DNA of 64,000 nt from Micromussa lordhowensis. Its lineage: Eukaryota; Cnidaria; Anthozoa; Scleractinia; Lobophylliidae. Under the pieces are notes generated by a model. The model made no database searches, was not told where the DNA came from, and saw only the letters and a list, made by a program, of their open reading frames with translations. Below, in pieces: positions 13,401 to 25,084 of the stretch (position 1 is its first letter; every line of letters starts with the position of its first letter). A program made the position numbers and the translations under genes. The stretch is from NCBI GenBank assembly GCA_964020085.1, contig OZ026596.1, positions 46,800,803-46,864,802 on the forward strand, in the 5' to 3' direction.

Positions 13401-13772
13401 TCACTCTTGTTTCAATGAACCCAGCTATCCCTTAAAAAAACTGTTGTGTGAAGACAGAAAGCACACAAACATCTGCCAGATACTAGAATATGTGCACAGG
13501 GTAATATTGCTGGCAGCTCAAGGGTGAGTGTGATGCAGACCATCTCAGTTTTAGTTGAAATTTTCTTGGACTTTTGATAGGGGGTATTGCGCGCCGATTA
13601 CGTGACAAATAGCCGTGCGGAAAACCAATCACAATCGAGAATTTTGTTATAGATACGATTACTTTAAAAATGGGGTTGACCACTTGACAAAGTGACCACT
13701 GAGGATGGAATTTCCAGATTAATGTAAATAACAATAAACAACATGCACCACAGAGACTGTCACCACTAATAC
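10410..13772. other. FLOT2 3' UTR and intergenic DNA
   Basis: Begins directly after the FLOT2 stop and runs to the polyadenylation signal of the convergent gene. Apart from one foldback MITE (12873-13057) and weak purine/pyrimidine-rich inverted stretches near 13320-13400, I see no gene. Small ORFs at 11573 and 12121 have no supporting features. Confidence 0.6.
12873..13057. mobile_element. Foldback MITE
   Basis: Nearly perfect inverted arms of about 80 bp. AAGCAATAGACCACAAGTTT at the left is mirrored by the complement ending at 13057, with internal GATGTTGGTAGAACAC matching GTGTTCTACCAACATC. The whole element can fold into one hairpin. It is non-coding. Confidence 0.85.
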
Positions 13773-13778
13773 TTTATT
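13773..13778 (-). promoter_or_regulatory. Candidate polyadenylation signal AATAAA of the 219-residue gene
   Basis: AATAAA on the minus strand, about 580 bases past the stop of the cysteine-rich membrane protein gene. It is the first canonical signal I noticed downstream. Confidence 0.45.
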
Positions 13779-14354
13779 GGCTCAGCGCAATTATAATTTA
13801 CTGGAAACAGGCTGTTTAATAGCACACTAGACAAACATATCACATTATTAATTTAGCACTGTTAAAACATATGTGCATTGCATGGTTTACATATTTTACA
13901 TTACGAAATACAAAACACTCTGTCAAACAGATTTCAACCATTAAATTGATGTCACTATTTACATGGTGCATTTATCACCTGAAGAACAATCAGATTTAAA
14001 ATTAGAAGAGCAAAAGCAAAGTCTGAAAGGAAATGATACAATCTGCTTTTTCAAAAAAAAATTACCAAAACTTTTTTAATCCATGACATAGCATAATGAT
14101 TTCAATTTTTTTTTTCTATCAATCAAACCGTCAGATCAGAAAACATTTAAAATCTTAAAAGCTTTGAAGGATTTTGCTACATCAGGAAAGTAGAGTGTCT
14201 TGTTTTCAATGCTGCTTTCCGTCTCTTTTACCTTTTGGTCACGTTTAAACTTTGACAGACCATTTGAAGGCCTACTATGAAAAACTAGCAAGAGCAACAT
14301 CCATGACAGGAATGATATCATCAAACAAAAAGACTTTTGGCCTCCTTTAAGTTG

Positions 14355-16598
14355 TTATCTTGGATATGCCAACTGTTGCGGAACATGTTGCTGTTGCTGC
14401 TGCAGTTGTTGCAGTTGTTGTATCTGTTGTTGAAGCTGTTGTTGTGTCATCTGTTGCTGCTGTTGTGCACTGCCACCCCCAAGGTCTATTGTGAAACAAA
14501 TGCAGTTGATAGAGTTGCACTCCGGCATGGCACAATTACAAGCACAGTTGCAATCGCCAAACTGAAAAAGAGCAAATGAACTTCTGTATAAATGACTAAT
14601 AACTAAAGGGGAAAAGGCAAAAAAGCAATAACTGCAAACTGACTGACAGAGTTACATGACCATGCAAAGTTGGTAAGTTTCTCTAATTCAATGACACTTG
14701 TTAGTGTGGTGTTTGTAGTGTAGATTGCTGAGTGGATCACAAAAATGATATTTTAAGAATCACATACTGCACACTCTGGTCCATTGCAGTCTTGACACAT
14801 GGCCCCACCTGGCTCGGCATTCATACAACAACAGAATGTATCATCACACCACTAGGATAACAACATCACCAACAATGATCAATCTCTGGGCTAATGTATC
14901 TTACATGTAAACGTTTGTCATTAGATATGTCTGTAGCAAAGTTTGGTCAAACCACTTCATTACCAGAGAAATGGCCAGTTTAACAAAATGGTCAGTTAGT
15001 AACATGTTCTCTCATATGGATAAGTTTGTTCTTGCATGTATGATGCCACTTAAGGGTGATTACTCTTGGAATAAAATGAAACTACTGGGAATTGTATGCA
15101 GATATAACAGGTTACACATGCAAAAGGTTTTCTTTAGCCTGTTTTTCAGTACTTATTGCACAGCTGCGACTCCCCTCAAGTGTTATGAGTTACCCACTCA
15201 TTACTGAGAACAACTATTTATATGATAGCAACTACACTGTACTAAAATATATTAGAACTTTACAACACAATGAAAACTTATCATGACTATATAACTCCAA
15301 GTAATGGTGTTAGTACCTGTTTTGAGGGACACATACAGTCCAAACAAGACTTTTTACTTGGTGTAGAACAGTCACACATTTCAGCCATAGACAAAAAGCA
15401 GGCCCAAAGACAGCATCTCTCTGCATCATTATTATTTGCACAGCATGATCCACAACATAGCTCTGATATCCATGCAGGACATATGTTGATTCCCTGTGAC
15501 TGTGAAGTATACATCAAGATGTTTATTATTCCTTAAAAGTGTGATCACTGTTAAATTGTTTGTAACAAGGAGTCTAAATTAGTAGACACTCTAAAGGATT
15601 CCAGTCCCAAACCTACAATTTTCACCTAAAACTCAAGAAAAATTTTAAGTTCTAAAACCAAGCAGGTGCCTTCTATTATGGAATAGACAACAATTGAAAA
15701 ACAAAATTAATCAAATCTGCAGATTTCTTAAGTGTCTAAACTACTATAGGTTAAAAAGAGTGTTGTGTCTTCCCCTAAATGGCATGCTACTTCATCAAAT
15801 GGTAAACTTGCTGTAGCATTATTGTCAGGTTGCACCAACAAGATTCTGGTATCAGTTTTACCTATACTCAAAAATGAGATTATGAATTTGAGATTTCTAT
15901 CACCTAATAGTTGATGACGATGCAGCCCAAGTCAACTATCACGCATAGAAATCTAGAGCAAATAATCTAATTATTTTAGTATAAATCTACTAGTCATTCA
16001 ATACCTTAACTTAATCCTCTACATAGACACGCTGAAAATGCAAAGAAGTTACCACCAGTTTGTACACACACTGCTGCACTACTCACTATCTACCACAGAG
16101 TAGATAGCGAGTAGCATTGAGCCAATCAGAGAACCACATTCGTGACAAAATGCTGGTTTACTTATACTAATATTGGATGTAGAGAGCTGCCATGAGAATC
16201 CAGAATCTAATAGTGTCTTTGGCCATTATGTCCTCTGCATCTCCCTGTCACATACCTTCAAACACTGCCTGATTACAAGAACAATGATGACAAGAGCCAG
16301 GTATGATCCAACTACTATCATAACAATAGCAGCTGTCGACAAGGCCTGCTCACTGCTGTCACTGGGATTTGGAGTTGGCTGCGAGAGACAGTTAAACATT
16401 AATATCATTCTATCACAGTTGAAGCACTCCCTGAGTTCCTGATTCTCATTATCCCATACATGAGCAGGACATAAGGAGCCTGATGTTTCATATTATTTAT
16501 AGTAATTCTATCTTGTTAGGTACATTTACTTGTTTGTCTGACTGAACCAATCCCCACCCAGCATATAAATAAAGTATCATCCTTGTGCTAGCTGCCAT
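14355..16598 (-). CDS. Predicted single-pass membrane protein with Cys-rich, Gln-rich tail, 5 exons
   Basis: Not recognised. I deduce five exons on the minus strand: 16530-16598, 16256-16378, 15317-15493, 14768-14851 and 14355-14561. Every exon is a whole number of codons (23, 41, 59, 28 and 68 plus stop) and every junction is GT/AG, giving 219 residues. Residues 1-20 (MAASTRMILYLYAGWGLVQS) could be a weak signal peptide. Residues 35-59 are a clear transmembrane helix. Residues 60-174 hold about 28 cysteines, many as CC or CxC (ELCCGSCCA, TFCCCM, CNCACNC), and 184-213 are mostly glutamine (Q5, QQQLQQQIQQLQQL). Exon structure and uninterrupted frame argue for a real gene. The Cys-rich tail would face the cytoplasm if the signal peptide is real, so palmitoylation or metal binding is conceivable but speculative. 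Further 5' exons cannot be excluded, because an acceptor-like TTTCAG lies 14 bases before the ATG. Confidence 0.65.
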
Positions 16599-17279
16599 AA
16601 ATGCAACGAAATCTGAAATATAAGGTTGTCAGGCAAAAAAGCCCACAAAACCAGACATTCAAGATAAGCAGAAATTATATTGAGATTACCCTCAAGTGTC
16701 ATCTCTGCACTGAATGTTAATTATCATACTTGTCAGTCTTAAGGATATGTCTTCCCATATGTGTTACATGTTACATGGTTAGCAGGGGACGTTAAAGAAC
16801 CCACTTATCGAAAAGAATAGGGCACGTAGTTCCCAGTGTTGTGGTCTGGCCTTGTCTCATGGGTTGGCGCTTTACATAGGGATAACCTCATTGCACCTTT
16901 CCCCCTTGGACAGAGTTGTTCAAGAAAAATTGCTATGATATGATGATGTGTCACAACCAAGGATTTTTACTGAATTTTCTTAAAGATTGGTAATACCGGC
17001 CTGCCATACTTCAACAAGCTAAATGTTTGTTGTCAGGTATGGTGGTATATCTTAGCATTTCACTTTCATACATCTGCTATCCAATGCGTCACAATATGCC
17101 CTTTTGTGACTCCATGAGACGAGAATAAGTGGCCAGGTTTTCTGAAGTTTAGCCCAAAATTAATATCAAAAACAAAATTGACTCTGAAATTGACCCTAAT
17201 GGCTAATACCCCAACGGCTTGCCACCATTTTGCTTAGACTGCATAAAAGAAAAGGAGGGCCAAACTGAATCTGTTATTG

Positions 17280-17860
17280 CCCCTGTAGGGTTTTAGCCTT
17301 CATTGGCTTCCCATAAAACAAAGGGTCCAATTTAAAATGTGAGTTTTAGTTTTTAAAGCCATTCATGGCCTATTTCCTACTTATAAACGGGCAAGTTTCT
17401 AGAGAAACTGTGGTGCTGTGCCGGTGGGAGTATTACAAGATAATTTGGTTTTATCAACTGGGTTGATAATGTGAATTGGCCACTGTAAAGAGATTCGGAA
17501 GTTGACGTTTCGAGCGTTAGCCCTGCGTCGGAGCGAATAAATAAAGGGCTAACGCTCGAAATGTCAGCTTCCAATTCTCTTTACGGTGGCCAATTCACAT
17601 TATCAACCCTATTTCCTACTTATATTAGTAAATTAATTAACATTTTAAGTCCAAGCAAATACTTGCTTTGTCGTAACAATGAGCTGTTATAAGAACCATA
17701 TAATGGTAAAACTAAGAAAACCCCAGGTAACAGGGCCTTTGCCACAGCAGCCCCCAGGCTTTTTAATTCACTACCTTGTGAAATCAGACACGAGAGGTGT
17801 TTCTATAGTCTTGAAACTGAGGTTAAGACATCTTTGTTCCGCACGGTTTTTTACATGACA
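17280..17860 (+). mobile_element. Decayed 3' end of a CR1/L2-like LINE
   Basis: Conceptual translation across stops resembles the C-terminal end of non-LTR retrotransposon ORF2: HWLPIKQRVQFKM, then VLVFKAIHGLFPTY, then after the inserted foldback NRAFATAAPRLFNSLPCEIR. It contains internal stops and is interrupted at 17386-17607 by a foldback repeat. It is a dead fragment. Confidence 0.7.
17386..17607 (-). repeat. Foldback repeat, 5'-truncated copy with 17-bp target duplication
   Basis: Inserted in the LINE relic. CCTATTTCCTACTTATA occurs on both sides (17369-17385 and 17608-17624). The insert runs from the GGGCAAGTTTCTAGAGAAAC end to CAATTCACATTATCAAC and lacks the outer part of the second arm seen in the full copies. 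Confidence 0.85.
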
Positions 17861-18447
17861 TAGAGCTCATATCTTTGGGTGACGTTCCAGGAATCGTAAT
17901 GTAAACATTTTGAAGCGTTTTCATTGAGGACAAAAAGCTTGACTTTAATTTGCATGTATGAAAGGTTGCCATGGTGACTGTAACATGATACTTCTGTTTA
18001 CATCTCAGAAAAAAATCATGACATCAATTTGAGAGATGTTTGCTCATATAACAAGACAAATGGTTTCTTTCAGCATCAAATTTGAAGGGCAGAGTGGTTT
18101 GACAATTTTTTTTTCTCTATAAGTTCTACAAAGTGAAATGTTTGTTAAAGAAATATTAGTTTCCACGAAGGCAACCTATTTTTTTTCAGAAAGTACTTTT
18201 TGTGTCTTTAAAAACGAGATGTGGTTAACTGCTTGCTAACTTCGTGACATGATAAGTAAAGAACATCACTTGGATCATGTTCATGATAAGATGCCTACGT
18301 TATACGAACATTACGAGTGATACAGTTTACAAAAAACGAAATAAAAGTTTCAGTTTATACAATAGTGTACAATTGTTTTCATTCAGCAGAAATAAAAGAA
18401 AATGGGGACAGCTTTAGTGATAACTATTAGTAATAGTTAGATAATAA

Positions 18448-18587
18448 GGCGATTTTCAATTGAGTGTCGAAAATACTCAGGCAATTACTTTGGTTTTGGT
18501 TTTACCACGGTTCGAGATTTGCTAAGTAGTCTAACTGGTAAGTAATTGGTTTGCTTTTGGTTTTACGATACGCGATTGAAAACCGCT
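18448..18587. mobile_element. Small MITE-like inverted repeat
   Basis: The ends GCGATTTTCAATTGAGTGTC and the imperfect complement CGATACGCGATTGAAAACCG face each other around an interior with two TTTGGTTTT stretches. It is non-coding. Confidence 0.5.
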
Positions 18588-19230
18588 CTAACATGATCAT
18601 GCTATTGTATAAAACAATGTTCCCGTAGATACTACTCACGCGAGTTGTCGGAACCATGATAGACTTCTTCTGTATTATGGTCCTCACTTTCAGGGTTTAA
18701 TTAATCAGAGAAGCAAAACAAAAACCAAAATGATTCATCTTTCCCTCACAGAAGCTCAAATACTTGTTATTGATTCTGTTCCATGCGTAAGAGCAAAGTT
18801 GTTTTGGTACGAACCCACCAAACTGTCAAAACAGTCTGAAAATCACATCTTGCAAGCGAAATGCCGGATTCTATTTCGTCAGATTAGCGCTCTGTTCTCC
18901 AGTTTTCACTGTACAAATTATAACGTCTGTACGGTCTGACAGTTTAAAGGTTTTTCGAGTACAAATTTGAAACAAAACTATTTTCCTCAACAAGATCGTA
19001 ATAACAGTCGTAATAACAATATTCCCAAAGCGCGCTTTCGGTCCCAGCTCTCTCTCTCGTCGATCATGGTGCCTCGTTCTCGCGTCGTTGTCTCCACCCT
19101 ACCACCCCTCTCCAAAAATGGTTGGCAACTGTTTCCACCAGCTATATACTTTGAATTGACGGATCAATACTACCACTTTGACTTGGAAGCTTTCATGTGC
19201 ATTATGTGTCTATTAGGATTCCTAATTTTA

Positions 19231-19518
19231 AGTCAAACCAAGTGAAGCGTACCCCTCAAGATTACATTAATCAATTGATTACCGTTAGTCGTTTCAAAAA
19301 TGCAGTAATTAATTGATTATTGTAAAATTGAACCAAAAATACGGCTAATTGGTTTAATGTTCAAAGAAACAATTTAATATTGATTTTCGAAATGACTAGT
19401 CAGTTCAATATTGAAATAATCAATTCATTATTGCATTCTTGAAACCACTAGCGGGTTCAATATTCAAATAATAAATTCATTAATGTACTCTTGAGGGTAC
19501 GCTTCACTTGGTTTGACT
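19231..19518. mobile_element. MITE with 29-30-bp terminal inverted repeats
   Basis: The left end AGTCAAACCAAGTGAAGCGT and the right end complementary to it differ by one G over about 30 bp. The interior is AT-rich with many partly inverted AATCAATT/TTCAATATT motifs. No ORF is present. The target duplication is not clear. Confidence 0.75.
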
Positions 19519-20130
19519 GTATGGGCTGGGTGTCGTCATACGCAAATGCAGTAGGGAGCTGTTGAGTCGCGCCTTTGAAGAAAAGGCGATAATTATCAAT
19601 ATCTTACTACCTCTGCACGTATGTTGCTTATTCTTATGTAGTATGCGCTGATGAAAACCACCCTTGGCAAAAATAATATTCCAATTCCAATAAGCATTCC
19701 AATAACCGGATTGAATGCTTTTTTTTCCTGGACTTTTCACACCACACCCCTAAAGTTATGTATTCAGAAAAGGAATAATACATTCCTTTCCAGCCAAGGA
19801 TATTTCTTATACCCGGGAATGACTTTTAATAAAGTGTATAAAGAGACTTCAAATGACACACCCAGTTTGGCGTTGGTCACTGTTGTACGGGGAAGGCAAA
19901 CGAACATGTTTCTCGACGTGCGTCTATACTTTTTTCTTTCTTTCTGTAGCTGCCATCTATCTAGTGGTTCAGTAACTTCTTTCGGTTTCGCTATCCCTGG
20001 CCTTCTTCGTTCAACGTAGCATTCTGTCCTCATGTAGAGGTACTCAAAAGTCACCGCAGTAACGTTGTTCCAAACATTTAGTTAAAAATCATATTTTCTC
20101 ATGAGTAATATATTAAAATTCAGCCTGACA

Positions 20131-20214
20131 CAATAGACCTCAACACAAGGCTCTGGGTAATAAACCCCACAACCTCTGTAGTTATTCCCAAGAGCCTTGT
20201 ACTGAGGTCTATTG
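20131..20214. mobile_element. Short foldback MITE
   Basis: CAATAGACCTCAACACAAGG at the left pairs with the complement ending at 20214; the loop is about 18 bases. A T-rich run follows. Confidence 0.6.
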
Positions 20215-21020
20215 TTTTTTTGTTTTTTTCTATAACCTGATTTTATTCCACTGCGATGAAGATCTTTAATGTTTCACATGATGCACTGCGGTCACAAACA
20301 AGAATGAGGCGAAATCATTTGTCAAATGAAGACATATCCCGTATTCTGTTGTGGAAAAAAAATACATTTGTGTTGATGGAAAAATTGTTTTCAGTGAAAG
20401 GCTGTTTATTAAATGCATTTTCAGATTAGCCAATTTAATGACGAAGAAGGCAAGAGGGCTTGTTTACAAGGAGAGAGGGTTACCCTAGCAAGCGGGTTAA
20501 CCTAGCACTCGTACGTTTCCTCTATTTTTTTCCTCCTCGTGTTTACAAGGCAGCTAGGATTACCCTGGCAGACGGGTTAACTTTTTCCCTTGTAAACACT
20601 CCAAGTAGGACCTGGGCTAACTTTCTAATTGTTTCCAGACCCTTTGAGTGTGACTGCGCATTAAGTTGTCCCGGGTTTTTACTTGTAAACCTATCTTTTA
20701 AGGCGCATTTACACAACGTTCATTTTGGGTACGGCACTCCTAAATTTTGGCACGTGGGCCAATAAAATAGGGCATGGCACGCTTGATTTTTGCCGTGTAA
20801 AAGCAAATTTTTCGGCCCGCGTGCCGAAAAATTTAGGCGGGCCAAGACCACCTCAGGAGGTAGTCTCGGCCCGCCTAAAAAGAGGTCCGCGTGCCGCATC
20901 TGGAGGAATTCTCGTCCCCAGAATCTTCGCGCTCGTGACTGACTACGAAGGCGAAGGCTCTGGGGTCGAAAATGAGCTTTTGCGGCCCCAAAATCTTGTA
21001 TTTTTCGCGGGAAGAAAGAT

Positions 21021-21442
21021 ATGGCGTCGAAAAATCGTGGCAAAATTTGCTTCTGGAGCAACGATGCCACAGAAATGTTGATCGACCAGTGGTCGGAGGA
21101 AACTATTCAGTTCGCTTTAGAAAGCAGTAAAACCTCAAAGGAAACGAGAGAGGTGTATAGCACGCTTCAGGTAAGTAACACATTCTACTAGATTCAGTTC
21201 GACAACATGCACTTTAAAAGATTGTGAGATTTCTCGGTTGTCGATCGATGTCAGAGACAAACTTTAATCGCAAATTTTCCTCGTTTTCTTTTTGAAGTCA
21301 TGCACAAGCTCTAAATAAACTTAAGCCTTAAAAGCTGTTAAAGGTAAAATGTTTAAAATCTTTTCGTGTATCAGGTACAGCTTCAATCCAAGGGTCATGA
21401 GTTCACTGTCAAAAAAGTCATTAGTCATTTGCTTTTTGAACA
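21021..21442 (+). pseudogene. MYB/SANT-like DNA-binding protein fragment of a Harbinger element
   Basis: Exon 21021-21170 (50 codons from ATG) ends at a GTAAGT donor. The next exon starts at 21375 after TCAG and continues in frame (VQLQSKGHEFTVKKV). FWSNDATEMLIDQWSEETIQ and the spacing to EFTVKKV resemble the MYB/SANT-like domain encoded by Harbinger elements, which in that superfamily partners the transposase. The second exon runs into a 76-bp palindrome at 21446 and leaves the expected helix sequence, so the protein is truncated. No transposase is present nearby. It is probably a dead fragment. Confidence 0.6.
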
Positions 21443-21445
21443 GCC

Positions 21446-21521
21446 CCAATCTCGTTCCCAGAGGTCGTGTTCCCCTAGTCCCGCGGGACTAGGGGAACAC
21501 GACCTCTGGGAACGAGATTGG
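21446..21521. repeat. Perfect 76-bp palindrome
   Basis: Left arm CCAATCTCGTTCCCAGAGGT and onward, centre CCGCGG, right arm the exact complement to 21521. I checked all 38 pairs base by base and found no mismatch and no loop. It lies at the truncation point of the MYB-like exon. Confidence 0.95.
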
Positions 21522-21799
21522 AATAGCCCGCGAAAGTGCGCCGAAAGCGCGCCTGAAATCATATGTGAACCGCTGTCATATAAGCGCAGGGACTCACAAA
21601 TTTGAGAGTGCCGTTCTTGTTTTAGGGGTGCCGTTCCAGAAATCAACATTGAAAAAACTCGAACATATTTTGCCGTGTAAATCAAGCACACAGTGCCCAA
21701 AACTATTGGCCCGCGTGCCAAAATTTTGGAATGTCGTGTAAATGCGCCTTTACCCTCCAGCTAGGGTTAACCCGCTTGTTAGGGTATACGTACCCTCCC

Positions 21800-24337
21800 T
21801 CCTTAGAAACCGCTAATGATAGCCGCAGCAGACCAGGATCTATTGAATTACAAACTGCTTGACAAAAGAGGAACCAGGAAGAAAGGGTCTGGATGGATAG
21901 CTGAGAACTGAGAACTGTCGCGTTTGTTAAATGATAGCCCAGTGACATATCTGAGAAATGGGCTAAAATTTAAACTGATGACAGAAAAATCGTCCAAACA
22001 TTTTACTGATAATACAGGATAACAAAGAAATCTTACTAGTTTTTACTTCTTTTTCACTGGTTCTGAAAGGCGGTCTCTAAGTCCTTAAGTTGATTCTGCT
22101 TAGAAAGAATGAGTATTCAGGCCCGTAGCTGAGGTATTTCAAGGGGGATTCGTATCCGTTTGTCTGAAGGAAAAACGTTTAGCGTAGGGTGGGGGTAAGG
22201 AAGAAAAAGCGCCTTTAATCAAACGTCAGTTTGGATCGGTGTTTAACCTTCGCATCGCGCTGAAGGATCTTTCGCACTCGCAGCTAGTTACGGGAAAAGT
22301 GGATAGTATTTTGAGCAGAGTGAATATGTTGGGAAATTCATCCTCGTCGCACTACTTCAGGGCTGTGGCACACGAGCCCGGGAGCTTTTCAAAACAAAGT
22401 TATTTCAAAACAAAAGTTATTTCAAAGTTATTTCAAAATAACTTTTCAAAACAAAGTTATTTCGCCACGCTTCACGCAAGCTTGCAAACGGTAGTAATCA
22501 TATCTAGCGGAAGCGTCCTATGCGGCAGCGTTTTGACCACGATGGCTCCCAAAACCGAAAACATAACAGTGAAAACAACAAATACTATTGAATCGGGCTA
22601 GCTCAATCCTGACAATCCAAGAGTCGGCGCTCCGGCGGTTAGGTCGGCAACAGCGAAAAAAGTCTTCGGCCTCAAGGGGGGCTCGTTCGAACCCCTCGAA
22701 CCCCCACCCCCCTCCTACGGACCTGGTATTGAAAATCTCAAACTTCATGTATATTAGAAAAATGCAATACAAGGTTTGGGGTCACCGTGCTTGTTTTTGA
22801 ACAGATGGCCTTTGTAGTAACTTTACGACCGACGAGGTTGTCGTTACTTAAGATAATTTGGTTTTATCAACTGAGTTGATAATGTTAATTGGCCTCCGTG
22901 TAAAGAGATTCGAAAGCTGACATTTCGAGCGTTAGCGCTTTGTCGGAGCGAATCCAAAGAGCTAACGAAGGGCTAACGCTCGAAACGTCAGCTTTCGAAT
23001 CTCTTTACGATGGCCAATTCACATTATCAACTCAGTTGATAAAACCAAATTATCTTGTAATATTCCCCACCGACGCTGCACCACAGTTTCTTTAGAAACT
23101 TACCCTCTTTATCCTTTTTCCATTACTTAACCCGAGTTAGCAAAAAAGGGCACTAGAAATTCTAAGAAAAGCACTGATTGGATTAATTCATTGGAGAAGT
23201 TAAACAAAATTACATTTTAAACCATGTCAATTAAACAGGAGTTACGATTACACTACAAACTTAAAAATCCTCTGCATGCGCCCATACCCAGTACTACCTA
23301 AAGAAGTGTTTTTACAGCATTAAAATCAAAATATTTTTAAGCAGATTTTAAACCTTTCCTCAAATCGAAATATATTGTAGATAATCGTGTGTAATTTAAA
23401 TTCATGCATTAAAAATGGTGGTCGCAATGCTCGTTTAAGAGAAAACAAGTATTTTTGTCGCTGTCGAGCTTAGTTTGAAAGAAATCTCTTACGTTTTGTA
23501 CGCGCATGCGCTTATGTGCGCGCTCTAATGACGCTAAAATCGTGCGGGATGCGCAATGAAATACTGAGGAATCACCTTAAAAAGGGGTAGTAAGGTAAGA
23601 GGTTGGTACTCTCATGCTCCAACAAGGGGGACAAAAGTTTTCAGGCCTGTTTTTTTTTTCAGTATATTCATATTTGTAACTTTTTTGATTAGGTATTGCT
23701 ATCATGATTGTCTCCCATAAAATTAATGGTCGGCTGTTCACAGCCTCTCTATTCTTTTTCAATATTAATGTATGCAGAAGAGAAAGTGAAGAGAAGCAAG
23801 AGAAGTGAGCACTAGGCACATAGGGGTGGGGGCAGGGAATAGGGTTAAGCGAGCTAAATGAAGTCTGAGCAAATGATTGACAGAGATGGAAAATAAAAAT
23901 AAAGGTAAAACAAGGTTTTAAGTTGAACCTCATCTCTTTATTTTAATACATTAATATTACTAAAGTCTGGAAAACAAGTGCAAGTTCTTGTACCAGTTGA
24001 ATGTGTTAGGTCATTGTTAAACTTTAAAGGGGCTACGTCACCGTATTTTGAGTTATTTCTACCATTGACAAAATTACCTTTAAATTGAAGGAAACCTGAA
24101 AATAACACTAAAGAGATAATAATAAGCCAAAAAAGGAACATAGATGGTCAAGGATGGAGAAGATTGACACGGATTACAAACAACAATATTGAAAAATTTA
24201 GGCTAAATTTTTTAAACCGTTTAACCGTGACACAGCTCCTTTAACAGATCACTGGACATCTCTAAAATAAACTGTCTACACTATTACAGAACTCACTAAT
24301 GTTATTGTAATCAATAGTACAGTTGTTATTCAAGCAT
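21800..24337. other. Intergenic DNA and RABL3 3' side
   Basis: Holds the foldback copy at 22852-23122 and a short tandem array of AAAACAAAGTTATTTC-like units near 22390-22460. No gene is recognised. An AATAAA on the minus strand at 23937-23942 could end the RABL3 transcript. Confidence 0.5.
22852..23122 (+). repeat. Foldback repeat, full-length copy, TTACTTAA duplication
   Basis: Same family as 1562-1824, in the opposite orientation. Flanked by TTACTTAA at 22844-22851 and 23123-23130. Begins GATAATTTGGTTTTATC and ends in AGAAACTTACCCTCTTTATC. The two arms meet at a short loop near 22950. Confidence 0.8.
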
Positions 24338-25084
24338 TCAAACAATTTTTCGCTTATTAGATCTATCATAAGACTTTGGTGATTCTGTACCAAATGACTG
24401 CTGTGGCACTTCACGCCAATAAAAGCGTCTTTCTATGACTTTATCAAAGAATGAACACAATTTTCTGGCATTGTGAGATCCCGGTTTAAGTTGCTTGACA
24501 TCGGTACAGTTGAGATTCATCACATCAGCTCCAACTTCTTCAGCAAGATTTAATCCCCGGGATGAATGTAGAATTCTTGCAGTTCCGGCTTGATCTAGCT
24601 TAGTGCCGACAATTATGACAGGAATCTGATTTCCTGCAAACTGCTCAGAGTCATAGTCTTCACCTATATCAATGGAAAACTCAAACCAACTGTCTTTGTT
24701 ACAAGGCTTTTGCTGTTTGGGACTCAAGACACCGTTGCCTTCTTTACCAGAGCCTAACACCTCTGCGAGCCACCGTCTTAGATTTGTAAATGACTTCTTA
24801 TTTGTCAAATCGTGAACCAGAATCAATCCATTGACACCATTATAAAATATTGATCGGCTGTTCTCGTGGCTAACAGAGCCTCCAACATCCCAAAACTCTA
24901 GAAAAAAGCTCCTCGTTCCTGGCGTACCTTCTTTGTAGTCATAGAGTTTTACCTCCACTGTACAACCTATTGTCCATCCTGGGTTTGAAAGACTTTCGTT
25001 GTGGCAAATATGATGAACTAGGGAGCTTTTCCCAACGCCTGAGTCGCCAACAACTAATATCTTCACTTTCTCCAAGGCAGCCAT
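24338..25084 (-). CDS. RABL3: Rab-like protein 3, intronless
   Basis: Small GTPase of the RABL3 type; in vertebrates it is linked to lymphoid development and RAS/prenylation control. A single uninterrupted frame of 248 residues, close to the 236 of human RABL3. Motifs in order from the chosen ATG: P-loop GDSGVGKSSL near residue 13; WDVGG in place of the DTAGQ of ordinary Rabs, a RABL3 trait; LVHDLTNKKSFTNLRRW; GTKLD (guanine specificity). The C-terminus is basic (SNKRKIV) and has no prenylation cysteines, as is normal for RABL3. A GTG five codons upstream extends the frame, but the ATG at 25084 is preferred. The absence of introns, next to multi-exon neighbours, may mean an old retrocopy or intron loss; the frame is intact. 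It diverges from MPST across 107 bp. Confidence 0.93.
   Translation of the reverse strand: MAALEKVKILVVGDSGVGKSSLVHHICHNESLSNPGWTIGCTVEVKLYDYKEGTPGTRSFFLEFWDVGGSVSHENSRSIFYNGVNGLILVHDLTNKKSFTNLRRWLAEVLGSGKEGNGVLSPKQQKPCNKDSWFEFSIDIGEDYDSEQFAGNQIPVIIVGTKLDQAGTARILHSSRGLNLAEEVGADVMNLNCTDVKQLKPGSHNARKLCSFFDKVIERRFYWREVPQQSFGTESPKSYDRSNKRKIV

Larger units (their letters stand above)
16599..20458. other. Repeat-rich intergenic DNA
   Basis: Contains the LINE relic, foldback copies and MITEs listed separately. The ORFs at 18730-18939, 18967-19245 and 19651-20019 show no domain, splice partner or composition that would support a gene. Nothing else is recognised. Confidence 0.5.
20701..21749 (+). mobile_element. 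PIF/Harbinger-like non-autonomous element
   Basis: Terminal inverted repeats AGGCGCATTTACAC and GTGTAAATGCGCCT are bounded by TTA on both sides (20698-20700 and 21750-21752), the 3-bp TTA/TAA duplication typical of PIF/Harbinger. The repeats continue imperfectly inward (CCAAAATTTTGGCACGCGGG-like). The interior encodes a MYB/SANT-like exon pair but no DDE transposase. The element sits inside an older repeat whose inverted ends (near 20460-20510 and 21755-21800, containing AAGCGGGTTAACC and its complement) flank it. Confidence 0.75.

Noticed and set aside
14390..14470. Simple CAG/CTG microsatellite
   Set aside because: The repeat is impure and in frame with a spliced coding exon, where it encodes the glutamine-rich tail.
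19651..20054. Overlapping 122- and 96-residue ORFs on opposite strands
   Set aside because: No domain, no exon context; probably chance open frames.
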